Part shown: one piece after another, positions 28,660 to 40,700 of the stretch | Position numbering within the stretch: the stretch's first letter is position 1 | How the letters are laid out: each line of letters begins with the position of its first letter | Source: Apus apus | Taxonomy: Eukaryota; Chordata; Aves; Apodiformes; Apodidae | Assembly: GCF_020740795.1 (NCBI RefSeq) | Contig: NC_067283.1 | Coordinates: 111,587,706 to 111,651,705, forward strand | Length of the DNA: 64,000 nt | Direction: 5' to 3' | Translations under genes and position numbers: made by a program | The notes under the pieces: model-generated | What the model was told of the DNA's origin: nothing | Database searches by the model: none | What the model saw: only the letters and a program-made list of their open reading frames with translations

Positions 28660-28707
28660 ATGGATTGGCTCCCTCACCAAACGCCTGCTTTTCTGTTCCT
28701 TTTATTG
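28660..28707 (+). CDS. DSG4: Desmoglein coding exon 1 (start of signal peptide)
   Basis: ATG in a good context (G at -3 and +4) opens 16 codons, [16 protein letters not shown], followed by GTAAGT. Length (48 nt) and phase 0 match exon 1 of mammalian desmogleins, and MDWL matches the start of mammalian DSG4 (DSG1 begins MDWS). Intron 1 is about 6.5 kb, so the exon was found by its signal-peptide pattern and donor; no other exon of this type was seen upstream of exon 2. Confidence 0.85.
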
Positions 28708-31700
28708 GTAAGTCAGATTTTAAAACAGTATCTGTAAACTCTGTGATTATGCCAGTTGTATCTTCCTCAGTAAAGCACTGCATTTTACAGTGTAAATGAC
28801 CCCTTCAGAAAAATGTAGATAAATCTAGCATAGAACATGAAGCTGTGCTTATTTTAAACTGTGCTTCTAGGGGTTCTATACAAATAATTCAGTTTTTCAT
28901 TAAATGCTGACAGATTTTTAATATGTTTATGACTTTCTGCAGTCTGTTGATGTTGAATATAACTTTCTGTGTTTAATGCATGACTTTTCAGGTCAGTGTT
29001 GTCTGTGGCTACTATTTAAGGAGTCACAGTTATTAATAAAAAACAGCATTTAAAAAATACTAGTAACTTGACTGGATGTTATTTGATTCTATGTCTTTTT
29101 TTTTGGTTCTATGTCTTCCTTTCTTTTTTTAATCAATTGAGGGAATATGAAGAGCAAATCTCTTTTTCTAAACCGATTAGCAAGAGCACTTCAGAGCTGA
29201 CCAATTCCTATGTCTATATTTAAGCAAAAACCCATGAAATTTAGTGCAGAGCTTAGCTGAGCAAATATCAAGATTCAGCTTACTATTTCATTTTACAAAG
29301 ACTTCCTGTCTTGTAGTGCATTCATGTCTGAGCCACCATGTGCCAGGCAAGGGAAGGCATAGCGAAAGTGTCACTCTTTCTTTTGCCTTGTTTTTCTCCC
29401 TGTGAAAGGGAAGTTGAGGCTATAGTCAAGTGGCAGAGTTGTATGGTGTGTTTATCTAGGCACAGAAATTACCCAGACTTATCTTCTACTCCAGCAATCT
29501 GATTTTTGTTTGGTTTGTTTCTACTCATTTGTGCTACTCTTCTAAAACCAGGTAGAGGTTTAAAGGCCTGAAGATTGAAAAGAATAGGATTTCTGTTTTA
29601 GTTATGTCCTTATGTGGCTTTCATTTTACACAACGTATTAGTGTAAATGTTTGGATACTTCTCATTACTGATCCCTTTAGAAGTATTATAGTTGGGGAGA
29701 AAGTGTTTTTTGTTATAGAATATTAAATCCTAAGACTTACTTTGAAAAGATACTCCATTAATTTTAGCTGACAGCTCTGCAGTCAGTAAAGTAGAACTAA
29801 TCAAAACAGGGCAGCTGCCAAGCAAACAATGACAAAACTTGGCAAAGCAAGTTACGATTCAGATGAGCTCCTGCTTGTTTAACACAACGCAGAGGTCTCT
29901 GAAATTGGCGTGTTTCACATTGCACTAACACTTCTGGATTTTCATGCAGCATTACTACTATTCAGTTTACGCGGTTACCGGGTGATGCACACTCCTAACA
30001 TGCTGAGTTTCAAAAAAAAGTTGACTGTAGTGAATCTAAGATCTGTCCATTCATAAGATATTTTACTGTTTTACTTCACTCAAAAACTCAGGAGCTATTT
30101 TCATTCTTTCAGTCTATTATCATTACAATTGTGACTGATGAAGAATATGTGCTGGGTCAGGAAAAAGGAGCAATTGTGAAAACTGCCATTATGCTTTGAT
30201 GACTATCAAATATTTGAACTTTTACTACCCAGAGGAAACAATTGTTTTTCTTAATGTGTGTTCTGCACAGCAGTGTTCATGGTGGCCTGTACACCTCAAT
30301 AACACCTTTTAGCACTTTCTGGAAAGCTGACGGACAAACTATAGAGACGAAATAAATTAGAAATGTTACTGTACTCTGAGAAACAGTCTTGGTTTTCAGC
30401 TTGATTAATCTTTCATTAAAATCACCTGTCTGAATGGTGTGTGTGGTTAGTATATTGTTAATAAGTCATACTGAATAGAATTGCTGTGGAGTTATACATA
30501 TTTTAGTATTATTACACTTCCAAAAAAAAGAAAACTTACCAGTCCTGAAACTAATAATTTTCTATATGTATTTCACCATTGGTGGGACTGATTCTGCAAC
30601 CCTTGCTCACGTGACTTCAAAGGCGTTATTCTCATGAGTAAGGGAGTTCTGTTTGTGATACTTGCACAGACACGTTTTATGGAAATAACTTGTTTGATCA
30701 GGTATGACTCTTCTCCTGCCAGCTATCATGTGACAGCTAATAATTTTAAATTCACCACATCTCTTATATGCACTTTTGTCTGGCTACATTTTCCCATGTG
30801 TTATCTATGCTACTTCTCCCCCCCTCAAGTTATTAGGCCATGGTTACTCCTCCTACCCATAACCCATACCTTCATTGCACATGAAAATATTAAGGGGCCA
30901 AATCCTCTCCTTGCATATGCATACAAAACTTCTGTCAGGATGTAGCCAGGAACCTGCAGGCTCTTCTGCCAAATCATTTTGTTGTAGAAATAGAAACTAA
31001 AGCAATGCTGCATGCAGGAATTAGCACTTCAGATCAGGTTCTTAAATCCGCAGTTTTACATTTCTAAGTAAAAATACCCCCTCAGCAAACATTTGCAGCT
31101 AGAGCACTCTAAGTTATATTAGAACTCGGGTTTTATTGAGGAGATTTTTTGAGGAGACTTAGCATAACTAATCTGAAAAACTCAGATTTGAATTATAATA
31201 TCATACACCCTGTACTGAAGTTATTTTTTGGCTTATTTTTCTAATGGTTGAGTTTAGTTACTGTACAGAAATTCATTGTATCTATATCACTCAGCAGAAC
31301 AGAAACAAGCTCAGTGAAAACCTTCCTAAAGTGATCCGTTATTTGAATAAACAAAAATAAAATAAATAAAAATTGTTAACGTATTTTTCTGACTGATATG
31401 AACATTGTCAGACTTCTGCTGAAATAGCAATAGATTCTTTATCCTGGATGAAATATAAAATATTTACATCAGTTGCTAAAACAGGAAGCAATAGAAACAC
31501 TTCCACAGACTTAGAAAACAAAATGCTGGAGAAATAATCCTAAAAACTTCCCCTTTACATTGGAAGAAGTACATTTATTAGTGACCTACAAAAATGAAAA
31601 ATAGAAAAGCATTTTCATGTTCTGATTGAAAAGTTATCAAAGTACTTCTGTTTAAATATGAGATTTTGTCTTCTGTTTCAACTCTGCTTCTAATTATTTC

Positions 31701-34700
31701 ATATGCAATGGTTCATAATTTTGTAAGGAGATGCAGAATTAATAAAGGGAAGGGTTCGTTATTTCAACCCTGTACTAATCAGAACTCTGGCTGAGTAAGA
31801 AAGATGTAAAAGTCCCAAAATGCTGACATAACCACAGCTACCATGGCACCCTGATGACTAATATAATATGTGTGAGTTTTCAGCACTCCTCCCATCCAGG
31901 CCAATAACAATACCGGTGCTGACTTCAAAGAGAGAAGCAGTTCCAATATGAATAATCCTGGGAAGATGTTAAAGGCGTGTTCAGTCATTTAGATTTGAGT
32001 AGGTGGAGGAGGGAGGATTCTGTAATTGTGTATAATATTGCTTGGCAGCCAATTAATGATTAGTTAATTCTTGTTTGTAAATTGCTTTGAAGGTGCAAAA
32101 AACCATGCACATCCTATGGGCCTAATTCTGTTCCCAGTTACATCACAATGAATCCAGAATAACTCCGGTGTGACTCTAAGGCATCATTTTGGGCACAAGG
32201 TTCAGGCTCTGTATCATTACAATTAAAAAACTTCCAGACAGACCAGTGTGCATGTAAACACGTCACCATAAGCATGTGTCCTGCCTGCAGGACAACCCAA
32301 ACCAGAAACAGCTTTTGCAGCGAGCCTCTAACTTCACTACAGAGTTTCCAATTTTCCACAGCTTCTCAAAGCAAATCTTGACATCATTCTGATGAGCTTG
32401 CCTACCCCAAGGTCCTCAGGATGTCTCCCACACATTCTAGTGGCTCTTACTGCTTTAATTATCATTACTCACCAAATCTGTGGAAAGTACTGTACGTGGA
32501 TACTAGTTTAGAAGGGAAGTATTTTCCACTACCCAGGAGTATGCTGGAGTTAGCCACTAGGAGACAATACTTCTCTGCTGGACGTAGCACTACAAAAAAG
32601 GGGGTTGCATTGCAGAGAGATATTAGAAATAGACAAGAAGGACGGGGCGCAGTGCTTGTAACTACTGGTCATAGTGAGAAACCAAAAAACATTAGCTTGG
32701 GAGGCAGAGGAGCCTCCATCCCTGGGTCAAGTCAGATAGATATCATTCCAGAATCATTGAGGTTTAGCTGGTGAACTGGACAGCTTTCTCTGGTGCCTGC
32801 CTGCCCTCCTTCCTATAACATGGCAGTACCTGAGAGAGACATAACAAATGCAGACATCAAGTTCATCACATCAACCTTCAAATAATAGCAGAAACTGTAC
32901 TAAGGACTCCTCATTCAAAACCATCAAGAGTTTGTTCAAGATCTCCTATTAGCAACACATAGCAGAATGGGTTTTTCCCTAGTTATCATGGGACAAGTGT
33001 GGAAATACAGGGTTTAAATTTACAGTCCCCAGCATTAATGATTAAAATATTCTTGATGTTTCCATTTTTGGTATTCAGAAAAAAAGGATGAAACTCCAGT
33101 GTAAAATGTCTATACTGCTTGAAAAGAGAACTCTCTATAGACTGAAAGCAAATGTTTTATGAATATTCATGCCCTTAAAGAATATAATTCTTTATAGGTA
33201 TGATTCTTGTTTCAGAAATACTGAACACAAGTTTTCAGTTAGGCTTGACAAGTAGAACAGTGAAGTCACTGGATGCGAGACATTAGTTTCCCTGTTCAAT
33301 AACAGAATAGGCTACAGGATACAGACAGCAGACAAGATTCACTCACATTGCACTGAGAGGTGTATACCCATGCTTTTTTGGGTTGAGACAATTGCTTGCA
33401 TGCCAGAAGGGATTTCAGCCTAAGGGTGGAGCAGATTTCACCATATTCACCAAAGGAGGCTCAGCTCTGCTGGGGGGATCGGCTGGTAAGAGACATTGAA
33501 TCAGTGCTATTTGTGGTTGACTTCACCACTCAGGTTCTCCAGCGAGGGTGTAATCTGTCCCTTCCACTCCCCCATCTTTATCCCAAGCTCCAAGGGGGAT
33601 TATAAACGGACATGCCTGAGCTCCTCCCACTGGGGTGAAAAAACTCTGCAGTTTAAATGGAGTCTGATAGTGCCCCTTCTCTGAAATGAGTAATAGTCCC
33701 CAAGACCAACACAGCATGAACATATTGCAATGATTTTTCTGCAGAGTACTTTTTTTAACTACTTATGTCAGTATCTTCCTTAAAGAAACAAGAAAATAAA
33801 TTCTTACTCCATTAACAGTCTTATAAATTTCAAGGTATATGCACTCCACATGGGCAAATCCACAGTCTAAATTCCCTCATTTAGAAGCAGATTTGGGTAG
33901 CAATTATGTGCCAAGATCTCAGGGAATGTTCTGGGCAAAATCAGATAATTGGTGACATTGCTTTTAAATGACAGATGGTGGACTTCTTACAGCATAAAAG
34001 TAAATGGGGAGAAGGGGGAAGGGAGAGGAAGAAGGATGAAGCTGCTGTTTATTAACCTGTTGCATGTAAAAGGTTGTTCTAACATGTACTTTGTGGAAAA
34101 ACTTTGTGCCTGTGTTCCAGGCTTGACAGAACAATGTGATAAATATGAAGTGAGGAAAGTCCCATGAGGTAAAGCTAGCACAGAGAAAAACATTGTCACA
34201 GATTTTACCCGAGTATAACAGACATAAAACCCACCAGATAAAACATATCAGACAAAAATAAGATTATTGAACAGTACTGGGAAATTATAAGGAAAGTGTA
34301 AAATTGCTAACTACAAATTTTAACCACATTTGCTCAGAAAAAAACAACACTCTGCAACTCTTTTTGAGTCACTTGGATATTTTATTTCTCCCATTGATGA
34401 ATGAAACAAGCATCCAGTCCTGCAAATCCCAAATTCTTCACCCTTTATCTTCCAAAGAGAGCAGAGGCAGGTCCTAAACACAAAAGAGATTCTCTGAAGA
34501 GATACATTCACCAAATGAACTTCATTTTCACCCCTTATTTAGGAACAAGGTTAATTAAAGTGTGCCTTCTTTTAAATTGTGCTCATCAGGAAATTGAGAA
34601 TTCTATGTTACTTTAATTTTAAAGTAATTATATATTGTGTCTGATCCTGCCACTTTATTTACCCAAGACTTTGGCTGCATAGTTAGACCTGAAATCAAAA

Positions 34701-37700
34701 CTCACTGCATTCCACAGAAATCAGCCTGATGACTGCAATTGGCTTTCCATCTTCAGCAGAATCTCTTCAACCTCAGCATAAAGTTTCAAGAAAGCATATT
34801 CATTCTCTTTGGTTAAACCACATAGTTAAGTACTACTGGTCTTGCAAGCATTTATCTCTTCAGTTGAGGTATTAAAACCTAAAAATCTGTGGGAAAACTG
34901 TATTTTGATTAGGACAGAAAAGTTCTGCCTTGAAAGACAGAACTAATTTTGAGGATTAAAAAAAAAAAAAAAAGCTGCCAAGGAATTCAAGTGATGGATA
35001 TGGAAAAAAATAAATGGACAAAGTCATTTATGGAAATCCTGTAACTACTGACTAGATAGGCTATTGCAATAGACTTGAGAAAAAGTACTACTCCGGTCCT
35101 GCAGTATAGCAAAGTATGACAGTTGGGTTTTGCTTGCCATGTTTTGCCCTGCATTCTTATTGCCAATCTTACTGTTCTTGCAGGTACTCTTGGATTTCAG
35201 CACAGGATTTCATGTACAGGTAATATATATTTCTTTAGAAACTGATTTTCTGATCAAATGAAATGTAACCAATGCAAATATGAAATGGAAAATACTGAAC
35301 AAAGACATTTCTGAGCTTGAAGTTTGAAAACATATTTAAATATTAAACAGTTGCAGGTAATAGCCTGCTCACCCTCTCAAGAGAAGTTCTCCTGAACCTA
35401 AATTAAGATCTCATACACAGAAATAATTTTAAAGTAAAATTATGCAGTCTTAGAGTTTGGAATGCGCAGGCATGTTAAAAAAACACATGATCTATAAAAA
35501 TCCCTTTTCTCCTTATTGTTGAAAATTCTAAGTGTCTGTATTAATTTAAAATGGATTAAGGTTACTGGTCATATGATTCTGGAACTCTGTTAAAGGTAAA
35601 AGAATGGGATGAAAATGGAATGGCAAGATGGAAAACCTTCAGAAGACAAAAACGTGAATGGATCAAATTTGCTGCAGCTTGTAGAGAAGGAGAAGATAAT
35701 TCTAAGAGGAATCCAATTGCCAGAGTAAGTAGAAAAACAGAAGTGTTCACTGTCAAGGAAGTTTTTCTAAAGACAGGCTGATAAAAGCAGAGACATTTAA
35801 AAGTGTATTTGCTTAGAGTAGTCAAAGCAAGGAATGTAGAATAAAAGAAAGATGATGCAATATTTCCAGCTCTGTTGAAACAGTTTCATAAAGTGAACCC
35901 TCATGGCTGCTGAGAAGTGACCAAAGGCTTCCCAGAACATTGCCATCAGTCTACTTCCTTGACAGATCCAACCATAGTCCCTTCATGTGCAGCATCTTTG
36001 TACTAGATTGTGATCTTTTTCTTTTCTTTCTCACCCTGACAAACCCCTGAGCAGAAATTCAAGGGTAGTACATGACTTACGTGGGTAACAGAGCAAAGAA
36101 GATGTATTCCTATGCTCTCACCGTGTTCATACCCTTACTGAAGTCCAGCCACAGTGTGATACTCTTTGAAGTTTCTCTCTCTGCTTCCCTGGCAGAAGGT
36201 ATAAGAGAAATAGAAAGCCTGCGCAGTACTTAAGGGAAGACAGATCTCTAGGCTGACTGTTTTGTAGAAGAGCCTTCCATCAGTTGTGTCAACTGAACCT
36301 TTCATTGAGTGGTTGAAAAACTGACATTATCTAGAAATTTTTGCAGGAACTAATGATAGCAAAAAAAGCCCTGCATGTGTCCTCAGTAAACTGGCATAAA
36401 TACTTCTTGCCTACTGTTGTAGATCCGTTCAGATTGTGAAGAAAACAATCCAGTTACATACAGCATCTCAGGAGTTGGAATTGATCGTCCTCCCTATGGA
36501 ATATTTGTTGTTAATTCAAGAACAGGAGAAATTAATATAACATCAATAGTGGATAGAGAAGTAACTCCAGTGTTTGTTGTAAGTACTTGCCTTTTACTTT
36601 TGCCTTTATAATTAGGGATCCAGAGTGGGACCGGGAGAGCAGAAGGAGACAAAATAATTTTTCATATTGTTACTACTTGGCTTATTTTACTTTTGATATT
36701 AAAATAAGTAAATTTCTTTATCTAGATACGTTGCTTTGCCAAACACTCAGTGACGGGTATAGATTTGGAAGAACCTCTCGAACTTCGAGTCAGAGTTCTG
36801 GATATAAATGATAATCCTCCTATATTTGCACAAACTGTATTTACAGGATCTATTGAAGAAAGTAGTATGGACAGTAAGTAACTATGTAATGCCTATTATA
36901 GCTAGTGAAGCTCCCAGAATACAGTTACTATAAACCTAGGGTGCTCATTCTACACTTTCTTAGGCAATGACATCTATTGGCCAGGGCTACTGTAGAGGAA
37001 GGAGTGGTGGATGCTCCTCCACATGCTATTACAGCTCGTTGCCCAAAATTAAGCAGCGATGCTCCCTTTCCCCTTTTCTCCCACACACAAATGCTGAATG
37101 TTCCAGTTTCTGGCTATATCATCACGCAAAAACTTTCAGATATGTAAATTTAAAATAAATCGGTTCATTCCTTCTTGTTAAAAAAAATATAATTAACATT
37201 ACACCTACACTTATTTCCTTTATAAAATGCAGTTTTCCCCATTTTTTCTATTTTAAATGTTTGTATTTGTAGCATGAATATTGCAGTTGCAGAACAATAT
37301 TACTAAATAAAGCTTTACTCAAACCACTAAAATGGTTATTTTTTACCAAAAGTACAGCAATCAACATTTGATATATAAATAGCACTGAGGCAATGGTGCC
37401 TAACTCTTATTTTCTACTTTCTAGACATTCTAATTTAAAATTATGGAGATTACTTATATGAATATCTACAATCTCAGTACTTTCCTTTTTTTACATACTC
37501 CCAATGGTGACTTAAAGAAGTTCAGTGAAAATCTGGATTGCTCCATCTGACCTTAATTTTTAATGCATTTTAAAGTAATTAATACTCAGGTAGAATCAGT
37601 ACCTCAAAATTAAACTTTTGTTTTTCTGTGTAGATGTCAGTGAATAGCTAGCATCATATCATTCTTATACACCAAATTTTAGCATTGTCTTGATGAGTTG

Positions 37701-40700
37701 TTTGCAGGAACAAAACAGGGTTTTTTTGTTTATTGGGGTTTAATTATTTATTTATATTATTTTTAGACACACTGGTGATGAAAATAATTGCAACAGATGC
37801 AGATGAGCCTAATCACTTGAATTCAAAAATTGCCTTCAAGATAGAGAGTCAGGAACCTTCAGGTCCACCCATGTTCATTATGAATAAATATACTGGAGAA
37901 CTCCATATTGCAAATTATCTTGACAGAGAGGTAACATTTTCCTTTCCAAACTTCAATAAATTGATGTTGTGGTGTATATGTGTTCTAAAGTGTGTGTGGA
38001 GGTAGGAGTGGGGTGCTGGGGGAAGGGGGGTAGAAAAAAGGAAAAATATTGGGTTTTTTACAAAAACTAAGGGAGAAATGTATTTTTTTCTTTATGTTAA
38101 AATAAAATGTCTAAGGCAAATTCCAGCATGAGGAAATAGGGACAAGACATGAGTATCTACAATGTTTAAGATGTACAGGTGGTCCTTCTAACACACTCAT
38201 TTCTCTTTCTATGACAGCAACATAGTAGCTACAGTCTTGTTGTGAAGGCATCTGACCGGGATGGAGCTGTAGATGGAATATCATCCCTTTGCAGTTGCAA
38301 TGTTAAAGTTATTGATGTCAATGACAACTTCCCAACTCTTGCTCAAAGCTCCGTAAGTTTTTAATACCAAAGGCAACACCACTGTTTTAAAACCGCAGTC
38401 AAAAACTGAGTTGGTAACACAGTCCTTGCTAACCCATAAAGCATTTTCACATTTGAATGTTCCGCTGGGATTGTGTCCTTGAAGTGTGCTCAAAATCCAA
38501 TCCATTGCTTTCACACCAATTCTAATACGTGTAGATTATTTTTGTATTGAGAGAAGGCAATTCTGACACTGACTTCTCTGTATTCAGGTCATTCAGGTGC
38601 CCAGACGTGAGCAATATGGCCAGGTTACGTAGAATAACCCAAACTTTGTGCAGTCTTTTCTTATAGAAAGCACAGATCTATTTCCTCTGAGCTGCCTCTG
38701 CAAACACTTGAGGTGATACAGCTCTTCAGAGCTGCAACCAGAATCACAATTTACCCAAACACATGATTTTTAATAAAATGGTATGGACTGTGGGCAGGAC
38801 ATCCTTCAAAAGAATCTCTTCAGTGAACTGTGTTTTCATCACATCACATATCTCAGTGTTTGCTAACAGCTCTTCATCTGTCATTCCAGTTTTCAGCAAG
38901 TATTTCAGAAAATTCACTCAGTTCAGAACTGCTACGAATACAAGCTCTGGATGCTGACGAAGAGTTTACAGACAATTGGTTAGCAGAGTTTTTCTTTATA
39001 TCCGGTAATGAAGATAACTGCTTTGAAATTATTACAGATCGGGCTACAAATCAAGGAATCCTTAGAGTAATTAAGGTATGGATAAATATTGTGATTCAAC
39101 TGTTGCAATAACAAAATAGTTTCAATTAATTGTTAAAACAATTAAATGAGCAGTAAAAATGATGTCACTCAAATATTTGAAACAGATAATATTTAAATAA
39201 AATTAAAGGAACTTTTATTTATTTTCTAGTTCTCTGTGGTTTATCTTTTAGGAACTGAATTATGAACATATCTCAACTCACTCACTGACTATTGGTGTCA
39301 GAAATGTAGCTGCCTTCCACCACTCTGTTGCACAAGACTACAGAATATCTGGAACACCGCTCACAATACAAGTAAAAAATGTGATTGAACCACCAAGATT
39401 TCATCCAACTTCAGTTGTGTTTTCCATACCAGGAAGCACCAGAGCAAATTATGTTGTGGGAACATACACAGCCATCGATGAGGACACTGGAGCTATTGCA
39501 TCAAATGTTGTGTAAGCTCTCCTCTGCTTAACTGCCTGGTTGGAATAGTTCTTTTAATTGAGAATTCAATAGAATGAAGAATAGGTCTTTTAAAAAGTGC
39601 ATTAAAAAACAATTTAAATGTATTAGTAGATTAGCAACAGAATGATAGCAATAGAATAGTATATTCCTCAGCCCAATGTTATGCTATGATTGGTTTTGTT
39701 TCCTAATCTACTTTCCTTAGCCTTGTGCACAAGAAAAATGAGATAGAAAATACTTTTTTTTTCTAGCAGGCTGTAACTTAAATAAATCAGAATAGACTCT
39801 TTTTCTAGCCTAAGTCTTGAAAAGTTGCTACAAATAGGGAATCTGTAAGCACCTCTAAGGGAGCAAGTAGAAGACTCCAATAGTGGGTGATATTGTACTA
39901 TCAGAATAGAAAAGGATACTACCAGCTTATTCTACAATTAAAAAAAAACAAACAACGTTTTTCTGCTGAACTTAATGATCATTAATGGGACCATAATTTG
40001 CTTTTTAATATATCTAGAAATAAATATATCCAATTTACAAAGGTTTGAAAATTTTTCATAAACCAGAGAACCATGTTAGCAAATACAACTGTAGAACGAT
40101 ATAGAAAAAGCTGTGTGTTTAACTACTGATATCAGTAAGGGTTCTAGTAAAGGTTTACAGGGTCCTGATATATTTTAATTTTAGTTTAAGATACTGCTTT
40201 TGAAATACAATGGAATTTTAAGCCTTTACTTTGTTCCTAATTATTTTCCTAGTCTGCATCTTTTGAAGCCTACAGGAATTTTGCTTGAACAAGGTGAAAC
40301 GCAACAGGACCTAGCACTGCTTAGAGAAAAAAATTCAAAAGTGACAAATATTTGCAAAATTGATATGTAATATGTATATTTATAACATAATGCTGAGTGT
40401 TTTTACTTTACCAAATACAGGTACAGCATAGGACGTGATCCAGGTGCTTGGTTCAGAATCAACCAAAATACTGGTGAAATCACACTGAACAAAGTTGTTG
40501 ACTGGGAATCAGTCTATGTAATTAATGGACAGTACAAAGCAGAGGTTCTGGCTATCACCAGAGGTAAGAAAAGACATTAAATTTTCTGAAACTCTTTGTT
40601 CCAGTTTCTCTCACTGTTCTTTTCCTGTTTCTAGTTTCCCCACATGAACTGCATTATTTATGGTATCCATATTCCCTCCTGACCACAAATGCCTTCTTTT

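Noticed and set aside
32421..32774. 117-codon plus frame in intron 1
   Set aside because: No known motif and no matching splice sites; an extra desmoglein exon here would not fit the conserved exon 1/exon 2 join.
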